A stretch of 46,564 nt of DNA from Acidimicrobiales bacterium (GCA_036378675.1 DASUWA010000042.1:1-46564), one strand, 5' to 3'. Positions 1 to 8,061 are shown, counted from the stretch's first letter. The notes: generated by a model not told the origin, from the letters alone. Numbers and translations are program-made.

Positions 1-212
1 ACGATCCTTCGCCGCCAAAGGGACGAAGAACCCGCCTGGAGTGCACGATAGGCGGTGAAAAGTGTCCTGATCTCGGCAGATTTCGGGTGATACCCAGCTA
101 AGTTCCCGCTTTTTCCGTGTTTTGACGGTTGCTCCGTGAGCCCGGCGCAGGTTTGGGGTAGGGCATGTTCGCCGTCGTCGGAAGACAACTCTTAGCTGGG
201 AGGACTTTGATC
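1..212 (+). promoter_or_regulatory. structured leader region upstream of the BNR protein
   Basis: No gene is visible here. The stretch holds a stem-loop with arms CCGCCT (32-37) and AGGCGG (50-55), directly followed by GTGAA, and a small hairpin GGGT-GAT-ACCC (85-95) followed by AGCTAAG. The order of these elements resembles parts of the ydaO/yuaA cyclic-di-AMP riboswitch, but a good P1 helix and several conserved blocks are missing, so this is only a weak suspicion. A TTGACG hexamer lies at 122-127 without a convincing -10 at the right distance. The window begins inside this region, so upstream sequence is unseen. Confidence 0.2.
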
Positions 213-1502
213 GTGAGTGCCGCAAGAAAGAGGGGTTTCGTACCTCGCGTCGTCGCTGGCGCGGCCGTCCTGGTCGCAGCAAGCGTCAGTTCCTTATTGG
301 CTCATACTTCCGCTGGCGCTGCGCCGACCCTGAGCTTCGCCGCACCGGTCCAAGTCGGCACGGGCGGGAGCGAACCGGGCATCGTGCAGTCGCCCGACGG
401 CAACCTGTTCATCAATGCTCCCGACGGGCTGCTTTCGAACGGCACGTCACCGAGCTTCGTTTTCAAGTCGAACGCTCAAGGTCTGAGTTGGACGCTCACC
501 CCGCCGGGCGCGAGGGCCAACAATCCTGGCGGAGGCGACTCGCAGATCGCGGTGGATCCAGCGACGGGCACGCTCTCCATGATCGACCTGTGGCTCGGCA
601 GCGCGACGGCTTCGGTCTCGACCAACGACGCCAGCACATGGACCTCCCAACCCGCCGGGGGTCATCCCGTCCAGGACCGCCCGTGGATCGCATCCGCGGG
701 TGGCGGGATCGTGTACGAAGCGACCCATGCGGTGCCCGCAGGTATCGTCGTTGAGAAGTCCACCGACAACGGGTTGGCATACGGTCCCGGTGTCCTGGCT
801 GCGACAGCCGCGGACCAGACCGGTTGCGTTTGCCCACCTGGAAACATCATCGCCCAGGGCGGCGGCGGCTTCCTCGGGACGACCGACAAGGTTGGAGTCG
901 TGTACGCAACCTCTACCGGGGGCGTTAACTTCGCCCACTCGGCCAACGGTGGAACCACCTGGACGAACACGTCGATCCAGGCCGCCAGCAGCAACACCAC
1001 CAACTCCGCGTTTCCGGTCGTCGCCAACGCCGGAGGGAACCGGCTCTACGCCACCTGGCTGAACGAAACAGGAAATTCGAGCGTCGTCGCGTTCAGCACA
1101 TCCGCGGACTGGGGCAACACTTGGTCATCACCGACGACCATCGTCTCTTCTGGCACATCCGTGTACCCCTGGGTTGCGGGCAGCGGAACCACAGTCGCCG
1201 TGTCGTTGTACAACACGCCGTCGGCCTCGGCAACGCCGGACGGAGTTCCTTCCAACGCGCAATGGTTCGAGTCGGCTCTGAAGAGCACCGACGGCGGGAC
1301 GACCTGGTCCTCCGTCACGACCGCCGACCCGACGCCGGCCAAAACCGGCCCGGTTTGCACCGGAGGAACCAACTGCAGCGCCAACCGCGAGTTGGGGGAC
1401 TTCCAGACCGACACCCTCGACTCCGCTGGGCACGTCGATCTCAGCTACGTGCGAGTGCCATCGGCGGGAGTCGAGGACGTCGAGTTCGTCCAAGGCACCT
1501 AG
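213..1502 (+). CDS. secreted BNR/Asp-box repeat protein (sialidase-like beta-propeller)
   Basis: A 429-residue secreted protein of unknown substrate. The start chosen is the GTG at 213, because GGGAGG (198-203) lies 9 bases before it; the ATG at 165 has no ribosome site. The N-terminus has basic residues, then a hydrophobic stretch ending in an SAGA-type cleavage region, so it is a signal peptide. The mature part carries about six Asp-box-like motifs of the S-x-D-x-G-x-T-W type (for example STDGGTTW and SANGGTTW), each marking a beta-propeller blade as in sialidases and related exo-glycan proteins. I do not see a clear catalytic arginine triad, so sialidase activity is not claimed. The stop codon overlaps the stop of the convergent thiolase by 4 bases. 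Confidence 0.75.
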   Translation: MSAARKRGFVPRVVAGAAVLVAASVSSLLAHTSAGAAPTLSFAAPVQVGTGGSEPGIVQSPDGNLFINAPDGLLSNGTSPSFVFKSNAQGLSWTLTPPGARANNPGGGDSQIAVDPATGTLSMIDLWLGSATASVSTNDASTWTSQPAGGHPVQDRPWIASAGGGIVYEATHAVPAGIVVEKSTDNGLAYGPGVLAATAADQTGCVCPPGNIIAQGGGGFLGTTDKVGVVYATSTGGVNFAHSANGGTTWTNTSIQAASSNTTNSAFPVVANAGGNRLYATWLNETGNSSVVAFSTSADWGNTWSSPTTIVSSGTSVYPWVAGSGTTVAVSLYNTPSASATPDGVPSNAQWFESALKSTDGGTTWSSVTTADPTPAKTGPVCTGGTNCSANRELGDFQTDTLDSAGHVDLSYVRVPSAGVEDVEFVQGT

Positions 1503-2728
1503 GCGGCTTCGAGGAGCAGCGCGACTCCCTGTCCCGACCCGACACAGACACCCAGGATCCCGTACCGGGCCTGGCGCTTCTTGAGCTCCGTCGCCAGGGT
1601 CAGGACGTACCTGGTGCCTGAAGCCCCGAACGGATGGCCGATAGCAACCGCGCCGCCGTTCGGGTTCAGCTTGTCGTCCGGCACCTCGAATCCGTCCAGC
1701 TGACGTGGCAGTTCCCGCAGCACGCCAAGTGCCTGGGCGGCAAACGCCTCGTGGACCTCCCAAATATCGATGTCTTCCGGCGAAAGTCCAGCCCGCTCGA
1801 GTGCCCTAGCCATGGCGAAGGCGGGAGCGATCCCCATGATCTGAGGATCCAGGGCGTGGGTCGCCGACGCCACCACCCGAGCCATCGGGGCGACCCCCAG
1901 CGATTCCGCGGCTGCTCCGCTGGCCAGGACGATCGCGCTGGCGCCGTCGTTGAGCGCCGAGGAGTTCCCGGCGGTCATCTGCGTCGTGTTCGGTTGGGGC
2001 GCAAGCTTGGCGAGCTTCTCGGCCGTGGTGTCACCTCTGATTCCCTCATCGTTCTCGAACAGCCGGGCCGGTTCGTTCCTGGTCGCCTCGATCTTGACCG
2101 GGTGGATCTCCAGGGCGAACCTGCCGGAGTCGCGCGCCGCCGCCGCGTGCTGGTGCGACCGGAGGGCGAACGCGTCTATCTCCTCGCGAGAAAGCTTGTA
2201 GAGATCGGCGACGTTCTGGGCCGTTCGGATCATGTCGATGTAGGCGTCTCGAGCAAGCAAGGTGGGATTCGGGGGTCCTCCGGCGCCAGCCCACATCGTG
2301 TCCAACAGGAACACGGGCCCGCGCGGGCTGAACGGGGCGTCACCCTTCATGTACGCCCACCCTGACCGGGACATCGACTCGACGCCCGCCGCCAGTCCGA
2401 CTCCCATCTCGCCCGCGCGGATGGCGTGGGCGATGTTGATCGCCCCGCTGAGCGACGACGCGCAGAACCGGTTGATCGTCACTGCCGGAACAGAATCCGG
2501 GAACCCGGCCGCGAGCGCACCCCATCTGGCGACATCGCCCATGCCCTCGTGGGCGACGTTGACGCACCCGGCGGTTATGTCCTCGATCCGCTCTAGCGGC
2601 ACGCCGACCTTCTCGCAGGCGGCCACCATCGTTTGGCCGAGTAGATCGTCGGTGCGAAAGTGCGATAGCGATCCGCCGTAGCGCCCGAAGGGCGTGCGCA
2701 CTCCACCGAGGATGAAAGCGTCGCTCAT
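1499..2728 (-). CDS. thiolase family acetyl-CoA acyltransferase
   Basis: A 409-residue thiolase, the usual family length, which condenses or cleaves acyl-CoA in the cytoplasm (beta-oxidation or acetoacetyl-CoA formation). The start is the ATG at 2728, giving MSDAFILGGVRTPFGR, the family N-terminus; an earlier in-frame start adds 22 residues with no homology-like pattern. The nucleophilic cysteine is C89 in NRFCASS, the catalytic histidine sits in GGAVAIGHPFGASG, and the second cysteine in CVGSGQG near the end. NRFCASS has serine where many degradative thiolases have glycine. No partner enzyme of fatty-acid oxidation is adjacent, so the physiological direction cannot be decided. It ends in a 4-base CTAG overlap with the stop of the BNR gene. 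Confidence 0.9.
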   Translation of the reverse strand: MSDAFILGGVRTPFGRYGGSLSHFRTDDLLGQTMVAACEKVGVPLERIEDITAGCVNVAHEGMGDVARWGALAAGFPDSVPAVTINRFCASSLSGAINIAHAIRAGEMGVGLAAGVESMSRSGWAYMKGDAPFSPRGPVFLLDTMWAGAGGPPNPTLLARDAYIDMIRTAQNVADLYKLSREEIDAFALRSHQHAAAARDSGRFALEIHPVKIEATRNEPARLFENDEGIRGDTTAEKLAKLAPQPNTTQMTAGNSSALNDGASAIVLASGAAAESLGVAPMARVVASATHALDPQIMGIAPAFAMARALERAGLSPEDIDIWEVHEAFAAQALGVLRELPRQLDGFEVPDDKLNPNGGAVAIGHPFGASGTRYVLTLATELKKRQARYGILGVCVGSGQGVALLLEAA

Positions 2729-2814
2729 ATGAATCAGCTTTACACGGACAGACGCCTTACGGGACTGAAGAAATAGGCGCCCTTGGGCGTTCAAACTGCT
2801 GGCGGGCCGGGCGT

Positions 2815-2834
2815 GGCGTAGTGGCTACTACGCC
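2815..2834. promoter_or_regulatory. perfect 8-bp inverted repeat between divergent genes
   Basis: GGCGTAGT (2815-2822) and ACTACGCC (2827-2834) are perfect complements around a GGCT loop. The repeat lies between the divergent thiolase (start 2728) and the zinc-ribbon gene (start 2861), 26 bases upstream of the latter. It may be an operator or an mRNA hairpin at the 5' end of the rightward transcript; no U-tract follows, so a terminator is unlikely. Confidence 0.45.
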
Positions 2835-2860
2835 GGAGAAGTGTTAGTGCGAGGTTTGGT

Positions 2861-3355
2861 TTGAACTGCAGGATCTGCGGAGATGCCCTCGACCCCCGAC
2901 GGGTCGAGTTGGGCTACGACTATTGCTTGAAGGAAGAGTGCCAGCGGCTTTGCCTCAAGGGCGTGAAGCTGGCGTCCGTGGGCGTGAACAAGGCCGCGGA
3001 CTATTACATGAGCGCCGAGGAAGTGGCAGGGCCGCATCTGCCGCCCCCGACCTCCAGTGATACCAGCGAGCCGGCACCGCCCGAACCCAGCGACGCGGGT
3101 GAAGCGCCACCGGCGCAGCCAGGAGTAAGAGACGGCCGGCGCCCCACCACGACGCTCGAGCGGCTCCGTGCCCTCGAGTCGAAGCTGGACCGAGACCTGA
3201 AACGAAGCTTCGAGCGCTTCGAGCGAGGGGACATCACGTCGGGCGAGATGGAGCGAGAGTGCGACCGGCTGACCGCCGCCTTCAACCGGGTTGTGATGGC
3301 GGAGAACATCCGGTTCCGCTCGATGCTGCGGCCTCGGCGCGCTCGTACGCGGTAG
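2861..3355 (+). CDS. small zinc-ribbon-like protein of unknown function
   Basis: A 164-residue protein I cannot assign to a known family. It starts at a TTG with GAGG 6 bases upstream. The first 30 residues contain CRIC, then CLKEEC and a further cysteine, a likely zinc-binding site. Residues about 50-95 are a proline-, serine- and acid-rich linker, and the last 65 residues are highly charged and probably a long helix (RALESKLDRDLKRSFERFERG). The layout of a short metal-binding head, a flexible linker and a helical tail suggests a nucleic-acid or protein adaptor, but this is inference. It stands alone between the thiolase and the oxidoreductase operon. Confidence 0.6.
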   Translation: MNCRICGDALDPRRVELGYDYCLKEECQRLCLKGVKLASVGVNKAADYYMSAEEVAGPHLPPPTSSDTSEPAPPEPSDAGEAPPAQPGVRDGRRPTTTLERLRALESKLDRDLKRSFERFERGDITSGEMERECDRLTAAFNRVVMAENIRFRSMLRPRRARTR

Positions 3356-3405
3356 CTCCCCTGGCCAGGTTGACGCTCGGCAGGTGAAGCCGAGCAGCCC
3401 TTGGC

Positions 3406-3411
3406 TACGGT
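3406..3411 (+). promoter_or_regulatory. -10 hexamer of a leaderless promoter (LLM oxidoreductase)
   Basis: TACGGT (TANNNT) ends exactly 6 bases before the GTG start at 3418, and there is no Shine-Dalgarno in between. This predicts a transcript that begins at or next to the start codon. No good -35 box is seen. Confidence 0.5.
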
Positions 3412-3417
3412 TGCCGT

Positions 3418-4323
3418 GTGGCCGACCAGCGCAAAGTACGAGTTACCCTGCGATTGCCGATCGCATCTGAACCCGGTTCCGATCCCGCCTCCCTGATCGA
3501 CCTCGCTCGGCGGGCAGAGGCAGCGGGTTTCGGCGCGGTGTCGCTCTCCGATCACGTGGTGATGGGACCGCGTGCGGACCGGTACCCCTGGGGCGACTTC
3601 CGGTTTCCCCCCGAGGCTCCCTGGAATGAACCGCTTACCATGCTGACTGCGATCGCCGCGTCAACCACGGGCATCCAGCTGACCACCGGCATCGTGATCG
3701 TCCCATTGCGACCGGCGGTCCTCCTCGCGAAATGGGCCGCCACCATTGATGTCGTGTCGAACGGCCGTCTCGAACTCGGTGTCGGGACAGGCTGGCAGAT
3801 GGAGGAGTTCGACGCGCTGGGGGTCGATTACTCCCTCAGAGGGCAGATGCTCACCGACGCCATTGGTGCCTGCCGGGCTCTGTGGACCGGCTCGCCTGCG
3901 TCGTTCCATTCCCCCACCGTCGATTTCGACGAGATCTGGTGCGATCCGAAGCCGGTGCAACCGAATGGGGTTCCGGTGCTGTTCTCGGGAACGCTCAACC
4001 AACGCAACAAAACGCGCATCGTGGAGCTGGGCGATGGCTGGATCCCGATCATGACCGAACGACGGCCGGGCATCGCGGCGGGCGTTCAACAGCTGCGCGA
4101 ATTGTTCGAAGCTGCGGGCCGCGACCCGGGAGATCTGCGCGTTCGGTCAACCGCGCGGGTCGGGTCGACAATCAGCGAAACCCTCGAGAAGTCCCAGGCA
4201 CTGGTCGACGTGGGGGTCAACGACATCGATGTTCCGCTCAGCGCCCTCCATCAAGTCGGGGTCGACGACTTCTTCGCCGATGCACAATCCGCGCTGAAGG
4301 AGGCCGGATGGGCGAGCCGCTAA
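3418..4323 (+). CDS. LLM-class F420-dependent oxidoreductase
   Basis: A 301-residue luciferase-like monooxygenase-fold enzyme. The fold is seen in RAEAAGFGAVSLSDHVV near residue 35, in TTGIVIVPLRPAVLLAKWAATIDVVS in the middle, and in GRLELGVGTGW, the pattern typical of actinobacterial TIGR03619-like F420-dependent oxidoreductases. Such enzymes use deazaflavin F420 (some use FMN) to reduce or oxidise a still unknown substrate. It is the first gene of an operon: its last 16 bases overlap the SnoaL-like gene, followed by an SDR. That grouping suggests the three modify one cyclic or terpenoid/steroid-like compound, which is inference. Translation probably begins on a leaderless transcript. Confidence 0.85.
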   Translation: MADQRKVRVTLRLPIASEPGSDPASLIDLARRAEAAGFGAVSLSDHVVMGPRADRYPWGDFRFPPEAPWNEPLTMLTAIAASTTGIQLTTGIVIVPLRPAVLLAKWAATIDVVSNGRLELGVGTGWQMEEFDALGVDYSLRGQMLTDAIGACRALWTGSPASFHSPTVDFDEIWCDPKPVQPNGVPVLFSGTLNQRNKTRIVELGDGWIPIMTERRPGIAAGVQQLRELFEAAGRDPGDLRVRSTARVGSTISETLEKSQALVDVGVNDIDVPLSALHQVGVDDFFADAQSALKEAGWASR

Positions 4324-4766
4324 CCGACTCCGACCTGATCGAGCTCCGGCGGCTGGTCGACGCGTACGCCGACGCTGTTGACCGCAAGGACGAGAGCCGC
4401 TTGCTCAGCTTGTTCACGGGTGACGGTGTTCTCCGGGTCCAAACCGACGAGGGACCCATCGAGAACGAGTGGGCGGGACCAGCGCTTCCCAACTCTTACG
4501 AGCCGTTGCAGCCCTACCAGCGGACATTCCACCACGTCGGAGGTGCGGTGTTCGAGGCGGACGACGGCGGCGCATCGGGCAGGGTCCACTGCATGGCGCA
4601 CCACTACCAAAAGACGAGCAACGGCCCGGTCGATCTGGTCATGATGATCCGTTACCACGACCGCTACTCGGTCCAAGCAGGAGCATGGCGCATCGCCGAA
4701 CGCCGGGTGGCGATTGAGTGGACCGAGTTGCACCCAGCTCATCCCCTGCGTCGTCCGCGGCGATGA
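4308..4766 (+). CDS. SnoaL-like / NTF2-fold protein
   Basis: A 152-residue NTF2-fold protein of the SnoaL-like group. The start is the ATG at 4308, with GAAGGAGG at 4296-4303, four bases upstream and inside the preceding gene. The N-terminal helix pattern ELRRLVDAYADAVDRKD followed by LLSLFTGDGVLRV is the hallmark of these polyketide-cyclase/dehydratase-like proteins, which either act on small cyclic compounds or bind them. Longer in-frame extensions upstream overlap the oxidoreductase and look non-coding. The stop TGA overlaps the ATG of the following SDR (ATGA), so the three genes are translationally coupled. The substrate is unknown. Confidence 0.85.
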   Translation: MGEPLTDSDLIELRRLVDAYADAVDRKDESRLLSLFTGDGVLRVQTDEGPIENEWAGPALPNSYEPLQPYQRTFHHVGGAVFEADDGGASGRVHCMAHHYQKTSNGPVDLVMMIRYHDRYSVQAGAWRIAERRVAIEWTELHPAHPLRRPRR

Positions 4767-5623
4767 CGGTCGCTTTCGTTACCGGTGCCAGCAGGGGTAT
4801 CGGCGCCGCGTGTGCCGTCGCGCTCGCCCGTGCCGGCTTCGACACCGCGCTCGCAGCTCGCACGGAAAAAGAAGGCGCGGGAGTGCTTGAAGGCGATCTG
4901 CTCGGAAATCGAGAGGATGCTCAGATCGCAGGAAGCCTTCAGTCGGTCGGGTCGGTCATCGAGGGGCTCGGCCGGAAGGTGCTGAAGGTTCCTATGGACG
5001 TTTCGGATCTCTCTTCGGTGGAGTCCGCTGTCGATCGCGTGCACGACGAATGGGGACGCGTTGACGTAGTCGTCAATGTGGCCCACTACCGGGGACCCGG
5101 CTACGACGGCCCTCTGCTTGGGACGCCGCTTGACGTCGTGGAGCGCACGCTTGTCGGGGACATCCTGGCGCCTCTCCTCATCCTGCAGAAGACTGTTCCC
5201 GGAATGATCGAGCGGGGTTCCGGAACTGTCGTGAACATGTCGTCCTACGTCGCAGCCAGCAACCCGCCTGGTCCCGCCGGCCGCGGCGGGTGGGGTCTTC
5301 CCTACGCGGTCGGCAAGGGCGGGTTCGACCGCATTGCCGGGGTCCTTGATGCCGAGGTCGGCGACCGCGGCGTGGTGGTGTACAACGTGGAGCCCGGGCT
5401 TACCGCTTACGGGGAGCGACTGGTCGTACAGCGCCAGCAGTACCCGTGGGCGGACATCAACGAACCGGAACCGATCGGCGAGGCCGTGGCATGGCTGGTG
5501 GCCCACCCCGAGGAGGCAAGACCCCTTCGAGGCAAGCGTATTCACCTGCCAAAGATCGCGCGAGACATCGGAGCCATTCCGCCGCAGACGGCCGGCTCAT
5601 CAGGCTCGGACCGTCCGGGTTAG
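4763..5623 (+). CDS. short-chain dehydrogenase/reductase
   Basis: A 286-residue classical-type SDR. The nucleotide-binding TGASRGIG is at residues 8-15, the catalytic serine in NMSS, and YAVGK supplies tyrosine and lysine. NVAH stands where NNAG is usual, so the structural motif after beta-4 is altered. An insertion of about 25 residues (rich in G, E, D and L) follows the first dinucleotide-binding segment. The start at 4763 is chosen for its ATGA overlap with the SnoaL-like gene; a longer reading frame has no support. It is the last gene of the operon and its stop overlaps the hxlR stop by 4 bases (TTAG). Confidence 0.85.
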   Translation: MTVAFVTGASRGIGAACAVALARAGFDTALAARTEKEGAGVLEGDLLGNREDAQIAGSLQSVGSVIEGLGRKVLKVPMDVSDLSSVESAVDRVHDEWGRVDVVVNVAHYRGPGYDGPLLGTPLDVVERTLVGDILAPLLILQKTVPGMIERGSGTVVNMSSYVAASNPPGPAGRGGWGLPYAVGKGGFDRIAGVLDAEVGDRGVVVYNVEPGLTAYGERLVVQRQQYPWADINEPEPIGEAVAWLVAHPEEARPLRGKRIHLPKIARDIGAIPPQTAGSSGSDRPG

Positions 5624-6252
5624 CCACTCGCGTGGAGGCGCTGCAACACCGACGAATCGCCCTTCGACCGCAGGCCCCGCCGCCGCGCTTCCCCGATCGA
5701 CAGCCGACCTGACAAGACGCCCAGCATCAACGACGGCGGCCCCTCGAGCACAAGATCCGGCGATGAACCCGCGCCCAGGCGCGTGTTGACCTCTCCGCCT
5801 GTCACCTCGATGACAGCGGGTCCATCCTCGGTTCTCACCTCGATCTCCAGCGGACCGCCACCTGGGTCGCTGTCCGAGAGGAACTCGGACACTGGAAACG
5901 TCAACCAGTGGTTCCGGAACTCTTCATCACCGGTGGGCTGGATCATGAAACGAACTCCCCAACGCCCGAGTGCCCTGATCGCCGGTTCGAGCTCTCTTCC
6001 GTCGTCTGTGAGGTGGTAAAGCGTCGTCGCAACCGGGGGCGGTGCCGCCTCCCTCCTGACCAATCCAGCGGTCTCCAGTTCGCGGAGACGCTCGGTGAGC
6101 AAGTTGGTTGCGATCCCGGGTAGCCCGTTCACCAAATCGGTGTACCGGCAGCCCCCGCGAATCAGGAGCTCCCGGACAATGAGCAGCGTCCATCGATCGC
6201 CAACCACGTCAAGCGCCTTTGCCACCGAGCAGTACTGGCCGTAGGAACGCAT
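5620..6252 (-). CDS. HxlR-family regulator with SCP2-like C-terminal domain
   Basis: A 210-residue regulator. Residues about 5-100 are a HxlR winged helix (YCSVAKALDVVGDRWTLLIV, then RYTDLVNGLPGIATNLLTER and a wing ending at YHLTDDGREL). HxlR proteins are about 110 residues; here a second domain of about 100 residues follows, ending in SLMLGVLSGRLSIGEA, which resembles the sterol-carrier (SCP2)-like lipid-binding domain found in some actinobacterial HxlR proteins. It may sense a hydrophobic ligand. It is divergent from the MFS efflux gene with an 80-base gap, so it probably controls that pump and itself. A TAGACT hexamer 6 bases before the ATG predicts a leaderless transcript. Confidence 0.85.
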   Translation of the reverse strand: MRSYGQYCSVAKALDVVGDRWTLLIVRELLIRGGCRYTDLVNGLPGIATNLLTERLRELETAGLVRREAAPPPVATTLYHLTDDGRELEPAIRALGRWGVRFMIQPTGDEEFRNHWLTFPVSEFLSDSDPGGGPLEIEVRTEDGPAVIEVTGGEVNTRLGAGSSPDLVLEGPPSLMLGVLSGRLSIGEARRRGLRSKGDSSVLQRLHASG

Positions 6253-6258
6253 GAGCGG

Positions 6259-6264
6259 AGTCTA
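6259..6264 (-). promoter_or_regulatory. -10 hexamer of a leaderless promoter (hxlR-type gene)
   Basis: Read on the minus strand this is TAGACT, followed by CCGCTC and the ATG at 6252. No Shine-Dalgarno is present. The -35 region is not recognisable. Confidence 0.5.
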
Positions 6265-6296
6265 TCCGGATGTGACTAGAGATACACACGTTCTTG

Positions 6297-6311
6297 CTTG
6301 ACTTTTTCAAG
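6297..6311. promoter_or_regulatory. inverted repeat over the -35 box: candidate HxlR operator
   Basis: CTTGA (6297-6301) and TCAAG (6307-6311) form an inverted repeat with a 5-base spacer that covers the -35 box (6298-6303) of the efflux gene. A regulator bound here would block RNA polymerase. That the HxlR protein is the binder is inferred from its divergent position. Confidence 0.45.
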
Positions 6312-6326
6312 GACGACGGCTAGAAC
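6298..6326 (+). promoter_or_regulatory. promoter of the MFS efflux gene, leaderless
   Basis: TTGACT (6298-6303), a 17-base spacer and TAGAAC (6321-6326) form a sigma-70-type promoter. The -10 ends 6 bases before the ATG at 6333, so transcription should begin at the start codon. No ribosome-binding site is seen, which agrees with leaderless translation. Confidence 0.65.
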
Positions 6327-6332
6327 CGACGT

Positions 6333-7928
6333 ATGCGCTCGAAGGCCGTCGTCCTGACCTCGTTGCTGCTGGCATCCTTCGCGATCAATCTCGACACCAC
6401 GATCGTGAACGTCGCATTGCCATCGCTGGTTCGGGAGCTGCATGCGACGACGACCCAACTGCAATGGGTCGTGGACGCTTACAACCTGGTGTTTGCAGCC
6501 CTGCTGCTGACTTCGGGAAGCTTGTCGGACCGGTTTGGGAGAAAGGGCATGCTCCTGGCGGGGTTGGGCGTGTTCGGGCTCGCCAGCCTGGTGGGTGGTT
6601 TCACCGATACTCCGGCTGAGCTCATAGCCGCCCGAGCGGTGATGGGGCTTGGGGCCGCGATGATCTTTCCCGCCACCCTTTCGCTGATCGCCAACGTGTT
6701 CACGGAACGTCGTGAGCGTGCGGCCGCGATCGGTTTGTGGGGGGCAAGCGCCGGCGTCGCCATAGCCCTGGGCCCGATCGTGGGCGGCTGGCTGCTCGAG
6801 CATTTCTCGTGGTCGAGCATCTTCTACGCGATGGCCCCCGTAGCCGCCGTCAGTGCGGCACTCGTAGCCATAAGTGTCCCAACGTCGCGGGACCTGAAGG
6901 CTCCTCGGGTCGACCTCGCAGGTTTCGTCCTGTCCACTGCGGCGATGGCGGTCGTCGTGTACACGATCATCGAAGCGCCCGACTACGGGTGGGCGAGCTC
7001 AAGGAGCGTGGCGGGCTTCGCAGGGGCAGCGGTGCTGTTCGCCTTGTTCATCGGCACCGAGCGCAGGAGCGCGGCTCCAATGCTCGACGTGCGGCTGTTC
7101 CGCAACCTCCGCTTCACCGCCGCCAGCGGCTCGGTAACGGTGGCGTTCTTCTCGCTCTTCGGCTTCATCTTCTTGATGACCCAGTACTTCCAGTTCATCC
7201 GCTCTTACGGTCCACTTTCGACGGGCGTTCGGCTGCTCCCGGTTGCCACATCGGTCGCGGTCGGATCGGTTATCGGCACCCGCATGGCGGTGCGAGTAGG
7301 GACGAAGCTCGTCGTAACCGTTGGGCTGCTCGCCGTCGCCGCCTTTTACGCCTGGGTCGCGAGCGTTATCTCCCTCACTACCGGTTACGGAACGATCGCC
7401 GCGCAAATGGTCCTGTACGGGATCGGGATGGGATTCACCTCGGCTCCGGCGACGGAATCGATCATGGGAGCGGTCTCGAAGGACAAGGCGGGGGTCGGCT
7501 CCGCTGTCAATGACGCCACCCGGTTGCTCGGAGGAACGCTTGGGGTCGCCGTCATAGGTTCGGTGTTCTCCTCGTTATACGGCCGCCGGCTGTCGGCTCG
7601 TCTCCCGGCGCGCTTTCCGGCGGCTCTGTCACACGCAGCCCACCAGTCCATCGGCGCCGCACTAACCGTCTCGTCCCGTTTGAACGCAGCGGGACGGCCC
7701 GCGCTCGGGAATGCGGTGCATCACGCAGCATCGAGCGCTTTCATCCATGGACTGATCGTGGGGTGCGTGGTGGCGGGAGGCGTGGCCGCGGCGGGTGCGC
7801 TCGTAGCCGCTCGCTTCTTGCCGGCCCAACCGCCCACGGTCGCCGATGTTGACACCATCACTACGGCCGCTCCCGAGATCGCCGATCCCGTCCGAGGGGA
7901 CCTCGGTTCGATCGCCCTGGAATCCTGA
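6333..7928 (+). CDS. DHA2-family MFS multidrug efflux transporter (14 TM)
   Basis: A 531-residue inner-membrane proton-driven efflux pump of the EmrB/QacA (DHA2) type. The first segment contains NLDTTIVNVALPSL, with the membrane-embedded aspartate of the family; motif A is GSLSDRFGRKG in the loop after TM2, and the antiporter motif is seen around LGPIVGGWLLEHFSW. Length and hydrophobic pattern fit 14 membrane segments. The C-terminal tail is short and acidic. It is divergent from the HxlR gene and likely controlled by it through the inverted repeat over its -35 box. The exported compound is unknown; the neighbouring oxidoreductase operon may make or modify it, but this is a guess. Confidence 0.92.
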   Translation: MRSKAVVLTSLLLASFAINLDTTIVNVALPSLVRELHATTTQLQWVVDAYNLVFAALLLTSGSLSDRFGRKGMLLAGLGVFGLASLVGGFTDTPAELIAARAVMGLGAAMIFPATLSLIANVFTERRERAAAIGLWGASAGVAIALGPIVGGWLLEHFSWSSIFYAMAPVAAVSAALVAISVPTSRDLKAPRVDLAGFVLSTAAMAVVVYTIIEAPDYGWASSRSVAGFAGAAVLFALFIGTERRSAAPMLDVRLFRNLRFTAASGSVTVAFFSLFGFIFLMTQYFQFIRSYGPLSTGVRLLPVATSVAVGSVIGTRMAVRVGTKLVVTVGLLAVAAFYAWVASVISLTTGYGTIAAQMVLYGIGMGFTSAPATESIMGAVSKDKAGVGSAVNDATRLLGGTLGVAVIGSVFSSLYGRRLSARLPARFPAALSHAAHQSIGAALTVSSRLNAAGRPALGNAVHHAASSAFIHGLIVGCVVAGGVAAAGALVAARFLPAQPPTVADVDTITTAAPEIADPVRGDLGSIALES

Positions 7929-7993
7929 GTACTCAACGTTCGGGTCTGTTATCTTGCAGCCCGATTGCCGGTCCTGATGACGGCGCTTAGGGG

Positions 7994-8023
7994 TTGACGG
8001 GCTGTAGCCTGTTGTTGGATACT
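7994..8023 (+). promoter_or_regulatory. promoter of the Nramp leader transcript
   Basis: TTGACG (7994-7999), an 18-base spacer and GATACT (8018-8023) form a good sigma-70-type promoter. Transcription would begin near 8030, about 30 bases before the leader peptide start and about 400 bases before the transporter start, giving an unusually long 5' leader. Confidence 0.6.
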
Positions 8024-8061
8024 CCGTCTCGACGTACGTTTGATCCCGAGGAGGTGACCAG

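Noticed and set aside
1128-1763. 211-codon minus-strand frame overlapping the BNR and thiolase genes
   Set aside because: It is arginine- and glycine-rich with no domain, and runs across the ends of two well-supported genes in other frames.
3882-4307. Upstream extension of the SnoaL-like gene
   Set aside because: It lies inside the LLM oxidoreductase; the ATG at 4308 has a perfect ribosome site and begins the recognisable domain.
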